Shown here piece by piece: positions 36,030 through 44,216 of a stretch of DNA of 64,000 bases. Both the position numbers and the translations under genes were made by a program. Position 1 is the stretch's first letter, and every line of letters begins with the position of its first letter. Source of the DNA: Actinomycetes bacterium (GTDB taxonomy: Bacteria; Actinomycetota; Acidimicrobiia; Acidimicrobiales; Ilumatobacteraceae); the NCBI GenBank assembly GCA_025356335.1, contig JANXUF010000014.1, forward strand, positions 1-64,000, read 5' to 3'. Below the pieces are notes generated by a model, which made no database searches, had not been told where the DNA came from, and worked only from the letters and a program-made list of their open reading frames with translations.

Positions 36030-36917
36030 ATGAAGATGGTCGAGCAGTTCCTGCACGACGAGCTCCTGGAGACGCTCCCGAGCACGTACGACCGCTCGGT
36101 GCTGTCGTCGGCGTCGACTGCCACGTACGTCATCCACCAGGACGTCTGCTACGACTACACCGAACCCGTCACGGATCTACACCAGCGGCTGGTGATACTT
36201 CCGCGCTGGCGTCATGGCGATCAGCGTCGAATCGGACATCGTTTTGACGTGCGCTCGTGCGATGGTGCGACCGTCAGGTGCAGGACGGACCGCTTCGGAA
36301 ACCCGGTGCTCCACATCGCCGTGGCGATCGTGCCGGAGGGCATCGATTTCCAGGCGAGGGCCGTCGTCACGCGGCACCCGAATCGCCTACCGGCGCACGA
36401 CGATTGGGACGCCCGTAGACCGACGATCACGCCGCTCACCGACCCGGACGAGGCGATACGCGACGCTGCCGTTCCATTCGCCGGCATCGGTGAAGTCGAG
36501 GAAACTGCCGATCGCATCGGCGAGTTCGTGCGTGATGCGTTCAGCTACGGCCATGACGTGACAACGGTGCGCACGACCGCAGCCGAAGCGTGGCGTGGCA
36601 GGACCGGGGTGTGTCAGGACATGGCCCACGTGATGATCGCCATCTGCACGAGTATCGGTATTCCCAGCCGGTATGTGTCCGGCCACCTCGTGGGCGATGG
36701 CGCCAGTCTCGCCTGGGTCGAGGTGTACGACGAACGCAGGCGGGCAGTCATCGCCGTCGACCCCACCCATTCCCGACGTACCGACCTGCGCTACATCACG
36801 ACTGCTGTGGGCCGTGACTATCGAGATGTCGCACCGACAGCCGGAACGTACGTGTCAGGCGGCGGGACCGGCCGCCTTACCGTCCGCAAGAAGATCCGTC
36901 TCGCCGACGTGACGTGA
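36030..36917 (+). CDS. Transglutaminase-like protein, His replaced by Leu
   Basis: The 295-residue protein has an N-terminal bacterial transglutaminase-like beta region (TYVIHQDVCYDYTEPVTDLHQRLVILPRWRHGDQR) and a core (about 150-250). The core carries EAWRGRTGVCQDMAHVMIAICTSIGIPSRYVSGHL, which holds the Cys, and GASLAWVEVYDER, where the catalytic His of the usual SHAWVEVY is Leu (CTC for CAC). DPTHSRRTDLRYITTAVGRDY follows. The tail KKIRLADV resembles the first protein's end region. It lies 39 bp after the previous gene. Confidence 0.8.
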   Translation: MKMVEQFLHDELLETLPSTYDRSVLSSASTATYVIHQDVCYDYTEPVTDLHQRLVILPRWRHGDQRRIGHRFDVRSCDGATVRCRTDRFGNPVLHIAVAIVPEGIDFQARAVVTRHPNRLPAHDDWDARRPTITPLTDPDEAIRDAAVPFAGIGEVEETADRIGEFVRDAFSYGHDVTTVRTTAAEAWRGRTGVCQDMAHVMIAICTSIGIPSRYVSGHLVGDGASLAWVEVYDERRRAVIAVDPTHSRRTDLRYITTAVGRDYRDVAPTAGTYVSGGGTGRLTVRKKIRLADVT

Positions 36918-36960
36918 CGGGCGAGCTCCGCTGATTTTTCGGAGCGTGCCGAAAACGAAA

Positions 36961-36990
36961 CACGGGCTCCGACGACAGTCGGAGCCCGTG
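36961..36990 (-). terminator. Perfect 13-bp hairpin with T-rich tail for the minus strand
   Basis: CACGGGCTCCGAC / GTCGGAGCCCGTG with loop GACA is a perfect stem. On the minus strand it is followed by TTTCGTTTTC, so it fits a terminator of the CsbD gene (37223 to 37032). It also lies between convergent genes and may serve both. Confidence 0.75.
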
Positions 36991-37031
36991 CTCGGCTCGG
37001 TCAGAGCGAAACTCGGTGTCAGAGATGAAAC

Positions 37032-37223
37032 TCAGTCGCGGTGCAACTTCTCCTTGACCTTGTCGACGAGGTCGTCTGCCTTGTCCTTTGCGTCTTCGAA
37101 GAACTCCTTGACCTTGCCGGCGTTCTCGTCGGTCTTGCCGTCCTGCTTGAGATCGTCGTTACCGGTGAGATCGCCGGCAGCCTGCTTGATCCTGCCTTTT
37201 GCCTGATCGAGATCATTGTCCAT
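37032..37223 (-). CDS. CsbD-family stress protein
   Basis: The 63-residue protein matches CsbD-like sequences: MDNDLDQAKGRIKQAAGDLTGNDDLKQDGKTDENAGKVKEFF, then a charged Lys/Asp helix. CsbD proteins are small, highly charged, often sigma-B controlled, and of unknown function. A GAAAGG ribosome site lies 9 bases before the ATG. A larger frame upstream of 37223 is not used because it is low-quality. It is followed by the terminator at 36961-36990. Confidence 0.9.
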   Translation of the reverse strand: MDNDLDQAKGRIKQAAGDLTGNDDLKQDGKTDENAGKVKEFFEDAKDKADDLVDKVKEKLHRD

Positions 37224-37401
37224 GGGGTGCGCCTTTCGTGTGGGAGAGGGAATGCGCCGGCGCAAACGTTCCGCAGAAGCGGGACTGTTGCACCGTTGAC
37301 ACCACATCGATACCCGGCCGTGCCGAGCGTCAAACCACCACATTCGGAGTCCGTCCGAACCAGTGCCCGGCAGTGTTTTGTCGACGTTTCGATGAAAGAC
37401 T

Positions 37402-38355
37402 ATGGCGATGACGGAACCGGTTGATGTCCGCTCGTTGCTCGATCCCGAAATCGCCGAGGTGCTCGCCGGGTTGGCGATCGACCTGTCGCAGCTCTCGGAT
37501 CACACGCTGCCGTCGGTCCGCGAAGCGATGGCATCGTTGCTTCCGATGGAATTGTCGGACTCCGTCACGCGTAAGGAGTTCGACATACCTCGCCGCTTCG
37601 GGGCGTCTGTGCGACTACATCAGCCCGTCGGCCATGACGAGCTACTGCCGTGCATCTACTGGATGCACGGCGGCGGGATGGTGGCGGGAACGAACCTCAA
37701 CGACGACTTCCGATTCGACCGTTGGTGCCAGACGTTTCCCTGTGTCGGTGTGTCCGTGCAGTACGCACTGGCGCCCGAAACCCCGTTCCCCGGCCCGCTG
37801 GACGACTGCTACGAGGGGCTCCGATGGGTGATCGACAATGCGGAGCATCTGGGTATCGATCCGAGTCGGGTCGGTATCGCCGGAGCCAGTGCCGGCGGGG
37901 GACTGGCGGCAGGCTTGGCGCTACTTGCGCGCGACAATGCCGAGTTCAACATCGCCTTCCAGTTGTTGATCTATCCGATGATCGATGACCGCATGACGAC
38001 CGTGTCCAGCCAGTGGGACGATCCGGTGTGGCCGCCGGTGGCCAATCGCTACGGCTGGAGGTCCTACCTCGGCGCGCTGTACGGCAGCGACGAGGTGCCC
38101 TACCGCGCTGCGCCTGCCAGAGCAGTCAACCTCGCAGGGCTTCCACCGACGTTCGTCTGCGTCGGGGCGCTCGACGGATTCTCCGACGAGGACATCGACT
38201 ACGCCGTACGCCTCCGCCATGCTGGCGTGCCGACAGAACTGCTCGTCTATCCGGGTGCTCCGCACGGCTTCGATGCCTTCGCTCCCGGCACGACGGTCGC
38301 CAGGCGGGCCCGTGATGACATGGAACGTTGGCTCGCCGCTGCCATGACCCGTTAA
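37402..38355 (+). CDS. Hormone-sensitive-lipase-family alpha/beta hydrolase
   Basis: The 317-residue protein has the HSL/esterase marks: YWMHGGGMVAGTN (HGGG oxyanion hole), QYALAPETPFPGPLDDCYEGLRWV, GIAGASAGGGLAAGLALL (nucleophile Ser in GASAGG) and a C-terminal PHGFDAFAPGT (catalytic His). The Asp is likely in GALDGFSDEDIDYA. It should be an esterase or lipase for small acyl substrates. It reads toward and ends 9 bp before the AcuI-type gene, so the two may be co-transcribed. Confidence 0.9.
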   Translation: MAMTEPVDVRSLLDPEIAEVLAGLAIDLSQLSDHTLPSVREAMASLLPMELSDSVTRKEFDIPRRFGASVRLHQPVGHDELLPCIYWMHGGGMVAGTNLNDDFRFDRWCQTFPCVGVSVQYALAPETPFPGPLDDCYEGLRWVIDNAEHLGIDPSRVGIAGASAGGGLAAGLALLARDNAEFNIAFQLLIYPMIDDRMTTVSSQWDDPVWPPVANRYGWRSYLGALYGSDEVPYRAAPARAVNLAGLPPTFVCVGALDGFSDEDIDYAVRLRHAGVPTELLVYPGAPHGFDAFAPGTTVARRARDDMERWLAAAMTR

Positions 38356-38364
38356 CTTCGACGC

Positions 38365-39363
38365 ATGTCTTCGAGCGAGTTCCGTGCCTTCACTGCAACA
38401 ACGAACGACGGTGCTGTCGAGCGCAGGGTGACGACGGTCTCGACGGATGCTCTACCCGAGGGTGTGCGAATCGCCGTCCACTACTCGAGCGTCAATTTCA
38501 AGGATGCCCTCGCCAGTTCAGCGAATGGCCGGGTCGCGAGGATCTCGCCGATCATCCCCGGTATCGATCTATCCGGCACGATCGTCGACGGTGACGAGGC
38601 CAGCGGTCTGGCCGTCGGAACACCCGTCATCGCCCACGGTTACGACATCGGGGTGTCGAGGCACGGCGGCTATGGCGAGTTGGCGAGCGTCCCTGCGGAG
38701 TGGATCGTCGCCCTGCCGGACGGCCTCGACCTGCGCCAGGCGATGATCATCGGTACAGCCGGGTTCACAGCGGCGCTGTCCGTCGTCGCTCTCGAGGAGC
38801 GCGGCCTGACACCTGGGGACGGACCGGTACTGGTGACCGGTGCGACCGGTGGCGTGGGCAGTATCGCCGTCAGCATCCTCGCCGCTCGCGGCTACGAGGT
38901 CATCGCCAGCAGCGGCAAGGCGGATGCAGTGCCGTACCTGCGGGCCCTCGGTGCCTCGGACGTGATCGACCGCTCGGTGCTCTCCGGCGACGGTGGCAAG
39001 CCGTTGGAGTCGATGATGTGGGCGGCGGCGGTCGACTGCGTCGGTGGAACGACACTCGCCAACGTCCTGTCCCGCCTGCGCTACGGCGGTGCTGTCGCCG
39101 CCAGCGGTCTGACGGGCGGCGCGGCGATCGCAACGACGGTGCTGCCGTTCATCCTTCGCAACGTCGCCCTGCTCGGGATCGACTCGGTGCAGACGCCGAT
39201 CGTCCGTCGTCGTGCCGTGTGGCAGCGGCTCGGCTCTGACCTCAAGCCGCGCGGACTCGATGACATCGCCCATGATGTCGGCCTCGAAGGAGTCAGTGCC
39301 GAGTTGGACTCGATCATGCAGGGTGGTCAGACCGGCAGAGCCGTCGTCGACGTCCGCAACTGA
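38365..39363 (+). CDS. acuI: Zinc-free MDR quinone oxidoreductase (AcuI/YhdH type)
   Basis: The 332-residue protein has a GroES-like fold with VHYSSVNFKDALASS (AcuI signature), PIIPGIDLSGTIVDGD, and a nucleotide fold VLVTGATGGVGSIAVSILAARGYEVIASSGKAD. RVVDVR-type residues are at the end. No zinc ligands of classic ADHs are present. AcuI enzymes reduce acrylyl-CoA with NADPH; other enones are possible. The start ATG at 38365 follows the hydrolase by nine bases. The repeat 39377 begins 13 bp after its stop. Confidence 0.85.
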   Translation: MSSSEFRAFTATTNDGAVERRVTTVSTDALPEGVRIAVHYSSVNFKDALASSANGRVARISPIIPGIDLSGTIVDGDEASGLAVGTPVIAHGYDIGVSRHGGYGELASVPAEWIVALPDGLDLRQAMIIGTAGFTAALSVVALEERGLTPGDGPVLVTGATGGVGSIAVSILAARGYEVIASSGKADAVPYLRALGASDVIDRSVLSGDGGKPLESMMWAAAVDCVGGTTLANVLSRLRYGGAVAASGLTGGAAIATTVLPFILRNVALLGIDSVQTPIVRRRAVWQRLGSDLKPRGLDDIAHDVGLEGVSAELDSIMQGGQTGRAVVDVRN

Positions 39364-39376
39364 GCACACCGGCCGC

Positions 39377-39459
39377 ACCCGAGTGTGTCGGCCGCACCCG
39401 AGTGCGGTGGCGACGGCTACGGGTGTCAGGGCACTCGGGTGCGGCGATGACACTCGGGC
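39377..39459. repeat. Four-motif inverted repeat element, copy 1
   Basis: Two ACCCGAGTG motifs (39377 and 39396) are followed by two inverted CACTCGGG motifs (39432 and 39451). Spacings are 19, 36 and 19 bp start to start. The central part GCGGTGGCGACGGCTACGGGTG is conserved with the copy at 55433. Geometry is identical in the two copies. It can fold into nested hairpins. It lies between two genes whose ends converge. Confidence 0.7.
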
Positions 39460-39471
39460 GGCGTTGCGCAC

Positions 39472-40365
39472 TCAGGCAGTGAGGAAGGTCGCCAAGGCAG
39501 CGGCGACGCTGGCCGGCTGTTCGTACGGGGCCATGTGGCCGGCGGCTTCGATCGTCTGGCGCTCGGCGTGCGCCAACGCGGTCGACCATGCGTCGGCGTA
39601 CGGTCGGGGGAGGAGCCGATCGTCGTCACCCCAGAGGAGCAATGTCGGATTGGTGATGCGGTAGAGCCGCTTGCTGAGGCGACGGTTGGGGATCGGGAAG
39701 AGAATTTTGCCGGCGGTGCCGAGCCGGCGGGAGTTGCCGATCAGGAACCGCTGAATCGCCTGCGGGTCGTTGAAGTCGACGCCCCCGCCGGCGAGCAACT
39801 CCGTTCCGACGGCAACGTCGTGGAACAGCAGACCGGGGAATTCGAACGGTAGTTGCGTATAGATGTCGGTGATCGGATGGTCGTTCAGCCACAGCCCGAG
39901 CGGTGAGATCAGCGCCAGCTTCCCGTAGCCGTACGGCGCCAGTGCGACCATTTCGGCGGCGATCATCGCCCCCATCGAATGGCCGATCAGATCGACCGGC
40001 GCGAGACCGTTGGATGGGCCGAGCCCGAGCGCAGCGATGACATCGCCACCGTGCAGGGCGAAGTCGAGCATGTCGTCGATCGCTGTCTCGCCGACCGAAT
40101 CGCTGTAGCCCGGCCACACGGGCGCATGGACACGCAAGCCCTGCTCGGCCAATGCCACCAGCATCACTTCGCCACCGAGATGGCCGGTGAAACCGTGCAG
40201 TGAGACAACGGGAGTGCCGTCGGACGGACCGGTCACGAGGACTTCCGAGTCGATGCCGCGACGGGTCGTGACGATGATTCGCTCGAACGACGATGTCGCT
40301 GTCGAACCGTTCGTCGATCCGTTTGGTGAACCGTTTGGTGAACCGTTTGGTGAACCGGTCATCAT
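39472..40365 (-). CDS. Alpha/beta hydrolase with tandem-repeat N-terminus
   Basis: The 297-residue protein has PVVSLHGFTGHLGGEV (oxyanion hole), VWPGYSDSVGETAIDDML, LIGHSMGAMIAAEMV (nucleophile elbow), LLWGDDDRLLPRPYADAW (acid) and EAAGHMAPYEQPASVA (catalytic His), so the triad is complete. The N-terminus is MMTG plus an S-P-N-G repeat coded by a 12-bp tandem repeat (40321-40356). The ATG at 40365 overlaps the stop of the upstream LLM gene by four bases, so the two are co-translated. Substrate unknown. Confidence 0.85.
   Translation of the reverse strand: MMTGSPNGSPNGSPNGSTNGSTATSSFERIIVTTRRGIDSEVLVTGPSDGTPVVSLHGFTGHLGGEVMLVALAEQGLRVHAPVWPGYSDSVGETAIDDMLDFALHGGDVIAALGLGPSNGLAPVDLIGHSMGAMIAAEMVALAPYGYGKLALISPLGLWLNDHPITDIYTQLPFEFPGLLFHDVAVGTELLAGGGVDFNDPQAIQRFLIGNSRRLGTAGKILFPIPNRRLSKRLYRITNPTLLLWGDDDRLLPRPYADAWSTALAHAERQTIEAAGHMAPYEQPASVAAALATFLTA
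40321..40356. repeat. Tandem 12-bp repeat in the hydrolase start
   Basis: Three exact copies of GTTTGGTGAACC occupy 40321-40332, 40333-40344 and 40345-40356. On the minus strand they encode repeated Gly-Ser-Pro-Asn. The number can vary by slippage and the first codons may change length between strains. Confidence 0.9.
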
Positions 40366-41636
40366 TCTGCCGCTTCGGTCGGCAGCTGCGGATGGCGACG
40401 GGCGGCGGCCATCGTCTCGTCCGCCCGGACCCGATCTTCGAGTGGGTGGATCCACCAGCGATCGTCGCCGTCGTATTCCGGCCACATGTTGCGCAGCTGT
40501 GGCATGACCTTTTCGGCGAACAGCTTCGTCGAGTACCGCGTCTTCCAGTCGGGCTGGTTGCCGTTGTGCATCAGGCAGAAAACGTGGCCGAGGCGCAACG
40601 TCGTGATCATCTCTTTCATCCGGTCGATGACGGTGTCAGGACTGCCGGCGATGACATAGCCACCGTCGACGAGGTCTTTCCAGGTGAGGTTGGAGAACAC
40701 CCGCATGTTCTCGGCGCGCAACTGATCGAGCACACCGGCCTTGATCGTCGAGATCGTCCGGTAGCCGGGCGGATCGGAGAAGCCGGGGTAGACGTGCAGG
40801 CAGCGGTTGAAGAAATACAGGATGTGTTCTGCGTACAGCGCTTCGGCTTCGGCGTCGCTGTCGGCGACGGCGATGATCTGGGCGAAGGCCGCGCGGTACG
40901 GGGAGTCGTCCTTGTCCCTGGCTGCGACCTGATCCCAGTAGCCGTCGAGCAGCTTCTTGCCGGCGAGGTACCCGCCGAAGGACAGGTACGAGTAGTTGTA
41001 GTCGTGATCGAGGCAGAAGTCCCATGTCTCGATCGAGCCGCCCCCTGGGATGTACACGGGAGGGTGCGGTTGCTGGATCGGCTTCGGCCAGCAGTTGACA
41101 TAGCGCAACTGGTTGTACTTGCCGTCGAAGGCGAACGGCTCGTCCTCCGCCCACGCCCGCATGATCAGCTCGTGCCCCTCGTAGTACTTGTCGCGGGTGA
41201 GCGCCGGAATCTGCCCGTAGCAGAAGTTCGTATCCATCGGCGTCCCGACCGGGAACCCGGCGACCAGCCGGCCACCGGAGATGCAGTCGAGCATGGCGAA
41301 TTCTTCGGCAACGCGGATCGGCGGGTTGTACAGCGCGATGGAGTTGCCGATCACACAGATCGCCGCTTTGCTCGTGCGGCGCGCCAGCCCGGCGGCGATG
41401 ACGTTCGGGCTCGGCATGATGCCGTAGCCGTTCTGGTGGTGCTCGTTGCAGCCGATGCCGTCGAAGCCGAGCTCCTCGGCATATTCGAGTTGATCCATGT
41501 ACTCGTTGTAGACACGGTTCGCTGTCACCGGGTCGAACAATTGGCTCGGGATGTCGACCCAGACCGATCGGTTCTTCTCGCGGAAGTCGTCAGGCAGATC
41601 CGGCCACGGCATCAGGTTGAACCACGTAAATTTCAC
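40362..41636 (-). CDS. F420/FMN luciferase-like monooxygenase
   Basis: The 424-residue LLM-superfamily protein has KFTWFNLMPWPDLPDDFREKNRSVWVDIP at the N-terminus, ELGFDGIGCNEHHQNGYGIMPSPNVIAAGLARRT (substrate pocket), AEEFAMLDCISGGRLVAGFPVGTP and YLSFGGYLAGKKLL. The start is GTG at 41636, because the family begins KFTWF; an ATG 10 codons upstream (41666) is also open. Larger than typical LLM (about 340), it fits the alkane/secondary-metabolite type. It shares an operon with the downstream hydrolase. Confidence 0.85.
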   Translation of the reverse strand: MKFTWFNLMPWPDLPDDFREKNRSVWVDIPSQLFDPVTANRVYNEYMDQLEYAEELGFDGIGCNEHHQNGYGIMPSPNVIAAGLARRTSKAAICVIGNSIALYNPPIRVAEEFAMLDCISGGRLVAGFPVGTPMDTNFCYGQIPALTRDKYYEGHELIMRAWAEDEPFAFDGKYNQLRYVNCWPKPIQQPHPPVYIPGGGSIETWDFCLDHDYNYSYLSFGGYLAGKKLLDGYWDQVAARDKDDSPYRAAFAQIIAVADSDAEAEALYAEHILYFFNRCLHVYPGFSDPPGYRTISTIKAGVLDQLRAENMRVFSNLTWKDLVDGGYVIAGSPDTVIDRMKEMITTLRLGHVFCLMHNGNQPDWKTRYSTKLFAEKVMPQLRNMWPEYDGDDRWWIHPLEDRVRADETMAAARRHPQLPTEAAE

Positions 41637-41907
41637 GGCGACCCCCACGTTCGTCCGGAACGCCATGTTGGCACACCGTCGTGAACTGGGTCGATGCGAG
41701 CGAACACTCGTCGCCGGGGCCTGTTACGGCCCCGGCGTCGAGCGCCGCCTCCCCCGGTCTACTGGTGCTTCGACCTCCGTCGTTCGCTCGTACGTCGCTC
41801 ACTCCTACCGGTCGATTGAATCGGAGCGGCTTCGCCTCGCTCAGCTCACGACGGCGGCCGGCACGCTGTCCCGATGCCGCCGATCGGGGGCTGCGCCACC
41901 CAGAGAT

Positions 41908-42381
41908 CTAGCCGGCCGCTTGAGCTGTGCGCAGGTCGAGGTCGGCGATTTCTCCGCTGACGATGACGACGTCGCTGCCGGCGTGGTCGTCGTCGGCTGG
42001 GAAGCGGTACCGCCCGGCCGGCAGTTCCGGGTACACGGCGATGACGGCATCGTTGCCGTTCATCAGACGGCGCCACACGCCCGTGTGGACGTGGAGTGAC
42101 GGGTCGTCGATGCACTCGATCCGCAACTCGGTGCCGGCGAGCCGGTCGTTCAGCCGGACGATCAATGCACCGATGCCGTCGCCGATGTCGAAGACGACAG
42201 CGGATCCGGTCGGTGCCCGCTCGGCGGACCGTGCAGATCCGACGACGCCGGCGGCGTGGTAGTGGTCATGGTCGTCGTCACGGTCGTGGTCGTGGTCGTG
42301 GTCGTGGTCATGGTCATGGTCATGCGAGTGCCCGTGATCGTGATCGTGATCCGGTCGGCGGGTGATCGTCGTCGTGGTCAT
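41908..42381 (-). CDS. His/Asp-rich metal-binding protein
   Basis: The 157-residue protein has an N-terminal tract of about 20 alternating His and Asp residues, then a compact soluble domain (VVFDIGDGIGALIVRLNDRLAGTELRIECIDDPSLHVHTGVWRRL, ending ADDDHAGSDVVIVSGEIADLDLRTAQAAG). The His/Asp tract is coded by seven tandem hexamers at 42283-42324. It probably sequesters metal ions such as nickel, zinc or cobalt. No signal peptide is evident. Its ATG overlaps the stop of the DUF4331 gene, so it is the third gene of that operon. I do not recognise the C-terminal domain. Confidence 0.75.
   Translation of the reverse strand: MTTTTITRRPDHDHDHGHSHDHDHDHDHDHDHDRDDDHDHYHAAGVVGSARSAERAPTGSAVVFDIGDGIGALIVRLNDRLAGTELRIECIDDPSLHVHTGVWRRLMNGNDAVIAVYPELPAGRYRFPADDDHAGSDVVIVSGEIADLDLRTAQAAG
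42283..42324. repeat. Hexameric tandem repeat coding the His-Asp tract
   Basis: Seven in-phase hexamers, four GTCGTG then three GTCATG, encode alternating His-Asp on the minus strand. The motif recurs in weaker form to about 42353. Likely slippage-prone. Confidence 0.85.
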
Positions 42382-43757
42382 GACAGCGGAACGACGTCGT
42401 AGCCGCTCGTGGGATGATCGGCATACGGGAAGTTCGCCAGGAACGTGACGTTGCTCGGCGGCGTGACGCCGTCCGTCACGAGTGCTGCCGCGCCGTCCGG
42501 TGTGTAGCCAGGCGCAACGAGCGGGTAGGTCGCGCCGGCGATGGCACGCAACTCGATCGTCACGACGTCGTCGATCACTCGACGCCCGTTCGGGAATCCA
42601 GCGAGGTCACCGCCGAGAATGCCATTCATGTTCGGCGTCACTGCCGGCGGGATCGCCACGTTCAGTCGGAGCTCATCGGCCTGCGTCGGCCCGGTGTAGT
42701 TCTGGAAGCCGGGGATGATGCCGGCGGGAATGCCGGTCAGCAGGATCGCCAACAGATCGGCACGGTCCGCCGTCAGTCCGCCGAGGTTCAGGAACACTCC
42801 CGGGTACAGCACCGGGATGAGCTTGGCGAGTTCCGGCTGGGCGACATATTTGGCGAACTGCGAATCCGCCGTCGGCGGGAGTGAGTTCCAACGATCCTTG
42901 TCCTGCATCGGCACGATGACCTCGTTGAACAGTGGGTTGCCCAGACGTGATACCTGGACGAACGGTCCCGACTGAAATGTCGATCCGTTGTTGCCGCGGA
43001 ACGTCCCACGCCGGCGGTACGCGGACGTCCAGACGCCGATGGTGGAGTTTGCCGCCATCGGGTCCGTCGGCACGCTGTGGTCCGATGTCAGGTCGCTGAT
43101 CGGGATCTGCAGCGCCAGCGAGTGGACGTTGAAGGCCCGCAGCGCATCGACGCCGGCGGCCGCTGCTGTCGGAATGAGGTGCAGGTTCTGGAACGGACGC
43201 AGATCACCGAGATCGAAAATCGAGCCGAGGTCGACGTAGAACGGGTCGAGACGCTGGCCGGCGAAGACGGTCGTTCCGCCGGCGAGTTGGTGGACACCCT
43301 GTTCGCCGAGGTGGCTGTAGTTCGGTGTCGAACGCGGTCCGACGTTGCATGGAGGGGCCATCAGGTTCGAGCCGAGCAACGTTCGCCGGTATCCACGACC
43401 GACCTTGTTGGTGCGGGTCACGGAGTAGTACTGGCGACGGTTGAAGTTCGGGCTGGCAATGTCGGTGATCTGACCGGTGTTGTAGAGGAAGGAGTTGCCG
43501 TTGGCGACGACGGTCGTGAACTGGAATTCGTAGGTCACATCTGGCACACCGTCTCCGGTGTTGTCGATGTTGATGCGGTAGAGGACGTCGTCGCCGAACT
43601 CGAAGAAGTTCGGGCCGCCTGCCGGGTCTTCGAGGGGGATGTAGTTGGCGATCAGCGTCACGGTGTCCGGCCTGTCGGGACTGACGAAGGCATAGACGTC
43701 GGTGCTGTCGGCAACCGGATCCTTGGAGATTCCTGGTGCTTCGCGATGTGAGGACAT
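42378..43757 (-). CDS. DUF4331-family protein
   Basis: The 459-residue protein starts MSSHREAPGISKDPVADSTDVYAFVSPDRP, the DUF4331 opening. Family motifs follow: GGPNFFEFGDDVLYRINIDNTGDGVPDVTYEFQFTT, NVGPRSTPNYSHL, GQRLDPFYVDLGSIFDLG, and RLGNPLFNEVIVPMQDKDRWN. The family is of unknown function; members are often beta-rich and lie near outer-membrane or secreted proteins. No signal peptide is seen. The AAGGAG ribosome site sits six bases before the ATG. It lies 10 bp after the Tat-exported gene and its stop overlaps the His-rich gene. Confidence 0.85.
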   Translation of the reverse strand: MSSHREAPGISKDPVADSTDVYAFVSPDRPDTVTLIANYIPLEDPAGGPNFFEFGDDVLYRINIDNTGDGVPDVTYEFQFTTVVANGNSFLYNTGQITDIASPNFNRRQYYSVTRTNKVGRGYRRTLLGSNLMAPPCNVGPRSTPNYSHLGEQGVHQLAGGTTVFAGQRLDPFYVDLGSIFDLGDLRPFQNLHLIPTAAAAGVDALRAFNVHSLALQIPISDLTSDHSVPTDPMAANSTIGVWTSAYRRRGTFRGNNGSTFQSGPFVQVSRLGNPLFNEVIVPMQDKDRWNSLPPTADSQFAKYVAQPELAKLIPVLYPGVFLNLGGLTADRADLLAILLTGIPAGIIPGFQNYTGPTQADELRLNVAIPPAVTPNMNGILGGDLAGFPNGRRVIDDVVTIELRAIAGATYPLVAPGYTPDGAAALVTDGVTPPSNVTFLANFPYADHPTSGYDVVPLS

Positions 43758-43767
43758 TGGGGCTCCT

Positions 43768-44070
43768 TCAGACCGTGGCGCGACTGATGACGCGCTGCAG
43801 ACGGGCGACGAGCGTCGGGTCGTGGTAGACGACCTCGTGAGCTCCGGACAGCACGGTGACATCCCCGTGCGTGGCGTTCGAGATGAACACCATGATCGGT
43901 TCCGACGAGGTCGGTGCCTCGGTCTGAACAATGGATACGTCGTGCGTGACGGACGTCGCCGCAGCTGGTGGCGATGCCGCGTCAGCAGCCCCGGCCTTTC
44001 CGGTGACGATTGCCGCTCCGGCAGTCAGGCTGCCTGCCGCGATGAATCGCCGTCTGGACAGTGAACTCAT
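43768..44070 (-). CDS. Small Tat-exported protein, unknown
   Basis: The 100-residue protein starts with a twin-arginine signal: SRRRFIAAGSLTAGAAIVTGKAGAADAAS, with SRRRFIAAG as the Tat box and a likely cut after ADAA. The mature part is about 65 residues (TSVTHDVSIVQTEAPTSSEPIMVFISNATHGDVTVLSGAHEVVYHDPTLVARLQRVISRATV). It is the first gene of a likely three-gene operon with the DUF4331 and His-rich proteins. Tat export implies it folds with a cofactor or metal before leaving the cell. Function unknown. Confidence 0.75.
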   Translation of the reverse strand: MSSLSRRRFIAAGSLTAGAAIVTGKAGAADAASPPAAATSVTHDVSIVQTEAPTSSEPIMVFISNATHGDVTVLSGAHEVVYHDPTLVARLQRVISRATV

Positions 44071-44216
44071 TGAGTACCCCTCCGTGCGTAGGGATGTCGA
44101 ACTGGCACCCCATCGTCCTACGGCACTGCGCTCCGCCTGGATGGAGAAAGTTCGAGAATCCCTGGAAACCTACGCTGAGCGGGTCGGATGCCACGGAATC
44201 GGACGTTCCGTCGACG

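Noticed and set aside
37224-37343. A longer CsbD protein starting at 37343
   Set aside because: The extra 40 residues are low-complexity and the ATG at 37223 has a good ribosome site and matches the family start.
39377-39459. The four-motif repeat as a short CRISPR array
   Set aside because: Motifs are 9 bp, occur as two direct then two inverted copies, and have no equal-length spacers or cas genes.
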